This document shows, one piece after another, positions 17,332 through 20,645 of a DNA stretch of 20,645 nt. The stretch is from a virus. Both the position numbers and the translations under genes were made by a program. Position 1 is the first letter of the stretch. Each line of letters starts with the position of its first letter. The stretch spans positions 1-20,645 of the IMG/VR virus record IMGVR_UViG_3300042892_001735; one strand, 5' to 3'. The notes beneath the pieces are model-generated. The model had not been told where the DNA came from. It ran no database searches and saw only the letters and a program-made list of their open reading frames with translations.

Positions 17332-18258
17332 ATGACTACCGGAGCCCAAATTGCTGCTACGCAGTATAACAGCATACGCAACCAAATTATAGATGTCCTA
17401 GGTTCCGGTTCAGGAAATCGAGGATACGGGCAGACTATACAAAGTGCCGCTGTGTTTTCGGGAAATATAATAACCAAAGCACAGTGGGAAGCTTTACGCT
17501 ACGATCTTTTTAATATAAAAGTACATCAAGATGGAGTCGCTCCTAATCTAGCCGAAGTTGCACCAGCACCAGCCGCGATTCGATATGGTGCAGGTCATCC
17601 TAATTTTAATTTTGAGTTTGTGGCAACTAATGCCACAGCGAACAGATTTAACATAGGCAACGGCCAATCTATTTTATCTACTAAAGCCACTAGAACTTTC
17701 AGTACTAGCTGGTCGGTATCGGCCACCACAGAGCTCACAGTTAGTTTTGCTACAGCCGATGATGCTAGATACTTTTTTAATAGTGGCGGCAAGATAAGAT
17801 TTACCAGCACTAGGACTGACGGTTCTGCAACTTCGCAGAACAATGCATGGACTAATACACTAAGCCAAGCAGGAACACAGAGCTTTGGCGCTAACACACC
17901 TCTTAACATCAATTTTTATACGTTGACCAACACCTACACCGGCGGTGAATTTTACCAATTAAACAACAGTACACCGTATTCCGCTAACTATTATCAGATA
18001 GCTGCCAAGTGTGATGTTCCAAATAATTCAGTGGGTGGTGCTACAGTATTAACATTTAGGATTACATGGAAAGATGACTATGTAGACCCGGATGTGATTT
18101 CTGGATTTCCAGCTGGAACTAATCCAGCATCGGGAGTAGTCGACGGGACACTGAGTCTTATAGTGGAAGAATTAAAAGCATCAGGTAGTCTACAACCCAC
18201 AGGATCATTTACAATATCTAGTCCAATATATAGTCTAGCAGTGATTTCAGCGACATAA
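17332..18258 (+). CDS. Virion/fibre-associated protein with YNxIRxxIxxVLGSGSGxxGYGQ domain
   Basis: The protein has 308 residues. The ATG abuts the stop of fibre D (TAAATG), with GGTGA at 17319-17323 as a Shine-Dalgarno 8 bases before it, so translation is probably coupled. The N-terminal segment (YNSIRNQIIDVLGSGSGNRG, then YGQTIQS and ITKAQWEALRYDL) is helical and followed by beta-rich sequence with FFNSGGKIRFTST, a QNNAWTNTLSQAGTQSF stretch and GTLSLIVEELKASG. The whole protein is paralogous to residues about 370-672 of the next gene. From memory this domain recurs in structural proteins of T4-like cyanophages and pelagic myoviruses. No enzyme motif is visible. Being cotranscribed with fibres suggests an accessory fibre or adhesin role. 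The function is unknown. Confidence 0.75.
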   Translation: MTTGAQIAATQYNSIRNQIIDVLGSGSGNRGYGQTIQSAAVFSGNIITKAQWEALRYDLFNIKVHQDGVAPNLAEVAPAPAAIRYGAGHPNFNFEFVATNATANRFNIGNGQSILSTKATRTFSTSWSVSATTELTVSFATADDARYFFNSGGKIRFTSTRTDGSATSQNNAWTNTLSQAGTQSFGANTPLNINFYTLTNTYTGGEFYQLNNSTPYSANYYQIAAKCDVPNNSVGGATVLTFRITWKDDYVDPDVISGFPAGTNPASGVVDGTLSLIVEELKASGSLQPTGSFTISSPIYSLAVISAT

Positions 18259-18266
18259 GTAGTCAT

Positions 18267-20285
18267 ATGCCACTTAATACAGTAACGTTTACTTCATCAA
18301 CCACATGGACTGTTCCTAACGGAGTATATCTCATAAACGAGTTATTTCTTGTTGGCGGTGGCGGTGCGGGCGGCTCTGCCGCTATGTCTGGCGGTGGTGG
18401 CGGTGGACAGATACTACTAACTACTAATTATTTAACAACTGCTGGTTCCAGTATATCAGTTACAGTTGGATCCGGTGGTATTGCAAGTTCTGGGGCTTCT
18501 GGAACTAGCACAGTATTTGGCACATTAACTGCCGGTAGCGGAAGTAATGGTCAAACTCTTGGTATCAGTGGTATTGCTGGAGGAGCGAGCGGATCGGTTG
18601 CAGGCGGTTCTGGATTTTATTCCGGAGTTCAAAGTCCAGGAGATGGCGTTGATCGATATCAAGGTGGCGGCGGCGGCGGCGCCGGATTAGTTTCGGGATC
18701 ACTATCTTCTCCTGGACAGGTTGGAAGGAATGCGGGAGATTATCCAGGCGCTGGCGGAAACGGTTATCTATTGCCTTGGAATTCTACGTATTATGGCGGT
18801 GGTGGCGGAGGAGGAGCTACTCGTGTTACCACAATAGGCAGTATAGGTATAGGTTCGGCTTCTGGTGGAGCCGGCGGCGGGGGGGCTGGCGGAGTAGCTT
18901 CCAACGGCGGAGTCTCTGGTGTTCCAAATACTGGTGGAGGCGGAGGAGGTAGTGGTGGATTTGGATCCTCCCCAGGGCCAGGCGGAAATGGCGGAAACGG
19001 TATTGTTATCATACGATACTGGGACCCTACATACAAGATCACTCCAACTCCAGGCGAAGCAGAAACTAATTCTATAACATTAACATTAAGAACAACCGGC
19101 GTAACAAATGGCGCAGTGATTCCTTTTACAGTTTCTGGTGTTGGTGTGTCAGCAGCTGATTTTACACCTGCATCTACTAGCGGTAATTTCACAGTGTCAA
19201 GTTCAGACGGCGGATTCAACGGAGTAGCTACTACTACCATAACACTGGCATCTGATTCTGCCACCGAAGGCAACGAGGAAGTTACAGTTTCTTTGGTCAA
19301 CGGATTGGCCACATGTTCATTTTTAATTGGAGATTTTTCTAGAGCTGCTCCTGCTAGTATTACGGATACCACTATACAGATCCAAAATTATAATAATATC
19401 AGAGACAAGATCGTTGCTGTGCTAGGATCGGGATCTTCAAATTCTGGGTACGGACAGTCCATATACAGTTCGGCAGTATCATTGGGGCAGAAGATTGGTA
19501 TCTCTGAATGGAATCGTTTAAAATTTGATATCATCAATGCTTGGACACACATCTACGGAACTACTCCAGGGTTAGTAACAATTTTAGAAAATGATATCAT
19601 AAGAGCAGGAGTTTCTGCATATCCGTTCGTGCAATATGATTCTTACGCCAATGCCATAACAGCAGCTCGAGGCAAGCGTCCTGCAGTTGGACAATTCATT
19701 ACAGTTAGCAAAGGTTCTCAAAGAAGAACAGGAAGTTTTGTTAACCAATTAAATTGTATCATTACTGTGAGTTTCGCTTCAGCAGCAGCAGCTCGATCCT
19801 TTTTCAACTCCGGCGGCGAAATACGAATTCAATCCATATTTGCCGGCAGTTCGGGAACCTCACAAAATAACTCCTGGCAGAGTGTGTTAAGCACAGCTGG
19901 CCAACAGGCATTTGGTGGATTTATTCCAGTACAAGGCACAGGCACATTAGACGGCAAGAATTTTTACAGATGCACCACAATTTTCCAAGAATGGTACAGA
20001 GCTCAAAGTACCAATTCGTATGCTGCCAACAATTATATATTGTCTGCACGTACTCCCGCAGTGGCTAACAATAGCGGAGGAACTGCTACTACCTTAGAAC
20101 TATACGTCCAATTGTTTGACGATCATACTGGTATATCAGCCGGCCCGGATGCCGTAGACGGTATATTGGATGTATTCGTTGAGACATTAGAAGCCACTGG
20201 AACCATGCAGCCCTCGGGCGCAGGACTAGGAAACTTCACAGTAGCTTCCCCTAGCATCTCAATTGGAACTATAACTGGCAGTTAA
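18267..20285 (+). CDS. Glycine-rich adhesin with Calx-beta-like domain and paralogous C-terminus
   Basis: The protein has 672 residues. There is no clear Shine-Dalgarno; the start is 8 bases after the previous stop, so reinitiation is likely. Residues 1-255 match the layout of the Gly_rich_2-type domain: an opening VTFTSSTTWTVPNGV, a core LFLVGGGGAGG, many poly-Gly runs, and a closing GGNGIVIIRYW. Gly-rich domains of this kind occur in phage adhesins; in T-even-like gp38 adhesins, poly-Gly runs pack as a stack topped by variable receptor-binding loops. Residues about 257-355 (PTPGEAETNSITLTLRTTG, AADFTPASTSG, SATEGNEEVTVSLVNG) look like a Calx-beta-type beta sandwich. Residues about 370-672 repeat the domain of the previous gene (YNNIRDKIVAVLGSGSSNSG, YGQSIYSS, FFNSGGEIRIQS). 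The likely role is a host-surface adhesin, by domain content and context. The DNA of the Gly-rich part is much more GC-rich than its neighbours because of GGN codons. Confidence 0.82.
   Translation: MPLNTVTFTSSTTWTVPNGVYLINELFLVGGGGAGGSAAMSGGGGGGQILLTTNYLTTAGSSISVTVGSGGIASSGASGTSTVFGTLTAGSGSNGQTLGISGIAGGASGSVAGGSGFYSGVQSPGDGVDRYQGGGGGGAGLVSGSLSSPGQVGRNAGDYPGAGGNGYLLPWNSTYYGGGGGGGATRVTTIGSIGIGSASGGAGGGGAGGVASNGGVSGVPNTGGGGGGSGGFGSSPGPGGNGGNGIVIIRYWDPTYKITPTPGEAETNSITLTLRTTGVTNGAVIPFTVSGVGVSAADFTPASTSGNFTVSSSDGGFNGVATTTITLASDSATEGNEEVTVSLVNGLATCSFLIGDFSRAAPASITDTTIQIQNYNNIRDKIVAVLGSGSSNSGYGQSIYSSAVSLGQKIGISEWNRLKFDIINAWTHIYGTTPGLVTILENDIIRAGVSAYPFVQYDSYANAITAARGKRPAVGQFITVSKGSQRRTGSFVNQLNCIITVSFASAAAARSFFNSGGEIRIQSIFAGSSGTSQNNSWQSVLSTAGQQAFGGFIPVQGTGTLDGKNFYRCTTIFQEWYRAQSTNSYAANNYILSARTPAVANNSGGTATTLELYVQLFDDHTGISAGPDAVDGILDVFVETLEATGTMQPSGAGLGNFTVASPSISIGTITGS
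18879..18885 (+). repeat. Seven-G homopolymer in the adhesin gene
   Basis: A run of seven G residues lies within the codons GGC GGG GGG GCT of the glycine-rich domain. It is the longest G run I noticed in the window. Slippage here would shift the frame and remove the Calx-beta-like and C-terminal domains. No variant is visible in this sequence, so phase variation is only a possibility. Confidence 0.45.
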
Positions 20286-20301
20286 TTTTCTCGTGGAAAC
20301 C

Positions 20302-20323
20302 TAGCACTATAAATAAAGTGCTA
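20302..20323. promoter_or_regulatory. Hairpin enclosing the late promoter
   Basis: TAGCACT (20302-20308) and AGTGCTA (20317-20323) are perfect 7-base inverted arms around an 8-base AT-only loop, ATAAATAA. The late promoter lies almost wholly in the loop. In RNA from upstream the stem could form but is not followed by a U-tract, so an ordinary terminator is unlikely. A regulatory dyad or RNA-processing site is possible. Confidence 0.5.
20308..20315 (+). promoter_or_regulatory. T4-type late promoter TATAAATA
   Basis: This is an exact match to the T4 late consensus, in the 57-base gap after the adhesin gene. It ends 27 bases before the ATG at 20343, with AGGAG at 20332-20336 in between. It should drive the last gene of the window independently of the fibre unit. 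Confidence 0.8.
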
Positions 20324-20342
20324 TGTTAATCAGGAGAATTTT

Positions 20343-20645
20343 ATGGAAGAGCAATTAAAAAAAGCTCTGGATTTTTCAAACTATCGCCAAGCATTTTCAA
20401 TCCAAAGAAAGACATTAAAAGAAAAAGCTGATGCCAATTTAACGTTTGGTATCAATGGCGGCATTTTTAAAATCGACAGAGAGTTGATCACATTTATTCA
20501 AATGCTGATCGATCAAGGACGGACGTCGGGTGTTCCGCTACTTGACATCAATGAGACTCCGATACTAATCGAAGATGTGCAGTCTTTTCGAGATCAGATA
20601 CTCGATAGATATTTTTCTGCTACCTTGGAATATTTTGAACAATAT
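20343..20645 (+). CDS. Conserved small phage protein of unknown function, 3' partial
   Basis: The frame is open from the ATG to the right edge, giving 101 codons with no stop. AGGAG at 20332-20336 is 6 bases before the ATG, and an exact late promoter lies just upstream. The sequence begins MEEQLKKALDFSNYRQAFSI and continues LTFGINGGIFKIDRELITFI, LIDQGRTSGVPLLD, NETPILIEDVQSFRDQILDR and YFSATLEYF. It looks like a small alpha/beta cytoplasmic protein with charged helices. From memory, similar proteins of about 100-120 residues sit near structural genes in T4-like marine phages; no function is known to me. The end, and possibly further domains, lie outside the window. Confidence 0.75.
   Translation, partial: MEEQLKKALDFSNYRQAFSIQRKTLKEKADANLTFGINGGIFKIDRELITFIQMLIDQGRTSGVPLLDINETPILIEDVQSFRDQILDRYFSATLEYFEQY

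Noticed and set aside
18791-19372. Proline-rich 193-codon open frame on the minus strand
   Set aside because: It is the antisense of GGN glycine codons, which read as proline and alanine. It has no ribosome binding site and no recognisable domain, and the + strand frame is a clear adhesin.
1-20645. A defence, CRISPR, retroelement or diversity-generating system
   Set aside because: No repeat-spacer array, reverse transcriptase, template/variable repeat pair, nuclease or integrase motif was seen. All genes read as virion or fibre proteins or as small phage proteins.

Overview
The window looks like a late-gene structural segment of a T4-like, contractile-tailed phage (myovirus) of the kind found in marine and freshwater bacteria such as cyanobacteria or pelagic proteobacteria. 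The reasons are: every gene reads on the + strand with almost no space between genes; the proteins resemble, from memory, virion and tail-fibre families typical of T4-like cyanophages and pelagic myoviruses; and three copies of the T4-type late promoter NATAAATA lie in gene junctions. The DNA is AT-rich by eye (not counted), except in one glycine-rich adhesin segment. The host cannot be decided from this window. I see no tRNA, integrase, insertion sequence, CRISPR array or metabolic gene. No stretch longer than about 60 bases lacks a gene.

Layout. (1) From base 2 to 8266 is one giant virion protein. Its frame is open through the left edge, so at least 2754 residues are visible and its start is outside the window. 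It contains an FG-GAP-type beta-propeller with three carbohydrate-binding-like inserts, then baseplate-family middle blocks, then a long run of repeated beta-modules. (2) At 8296-8928 is a small conserved structural protein of marine T4-like phages. (3) At 8932-15144 are three paralogous tail fibres that share an N-terminal region of about 200 residues and have unrelated C-terminal tips: a Tail Collar tip, an ATKEYAD-type stalk with its own tip, and an FDVFPPSG-type tip. (4) At 15149-15505 is a small protein resembling tail-fibre assembly chaperones. (5) At 15541-17331 is a fourth fibre paralogue ending in an ADLAEKY domain. (6) At 17332-20285 is a pair of genes sharing a C-terminal domain; the second also carries a glycine-rich adhesin domain and a Calx-beta-like domain. 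(7) From 20343 to the right edge is the start of a small conserved gene of unknown function.

How the genes work together (inference). The late promoters split the window into units: the giant gene, read from upstream; 8296-15505, read from the promoter at 8262; 15541-20285, read from the promoter at 15510; and the last gene, read from the promoter at 20308 inside a small hairpin. The giant protein probably belongs to the baseplate or tail periphery. The four fibres probably attach through their common N-terminal domain and display different tips, giving the virion several receptor-binding options. The small chaperone-like protein probably helps one or more of them fold. The result is a modular host-recognition array rather than a defence or metabolic system.
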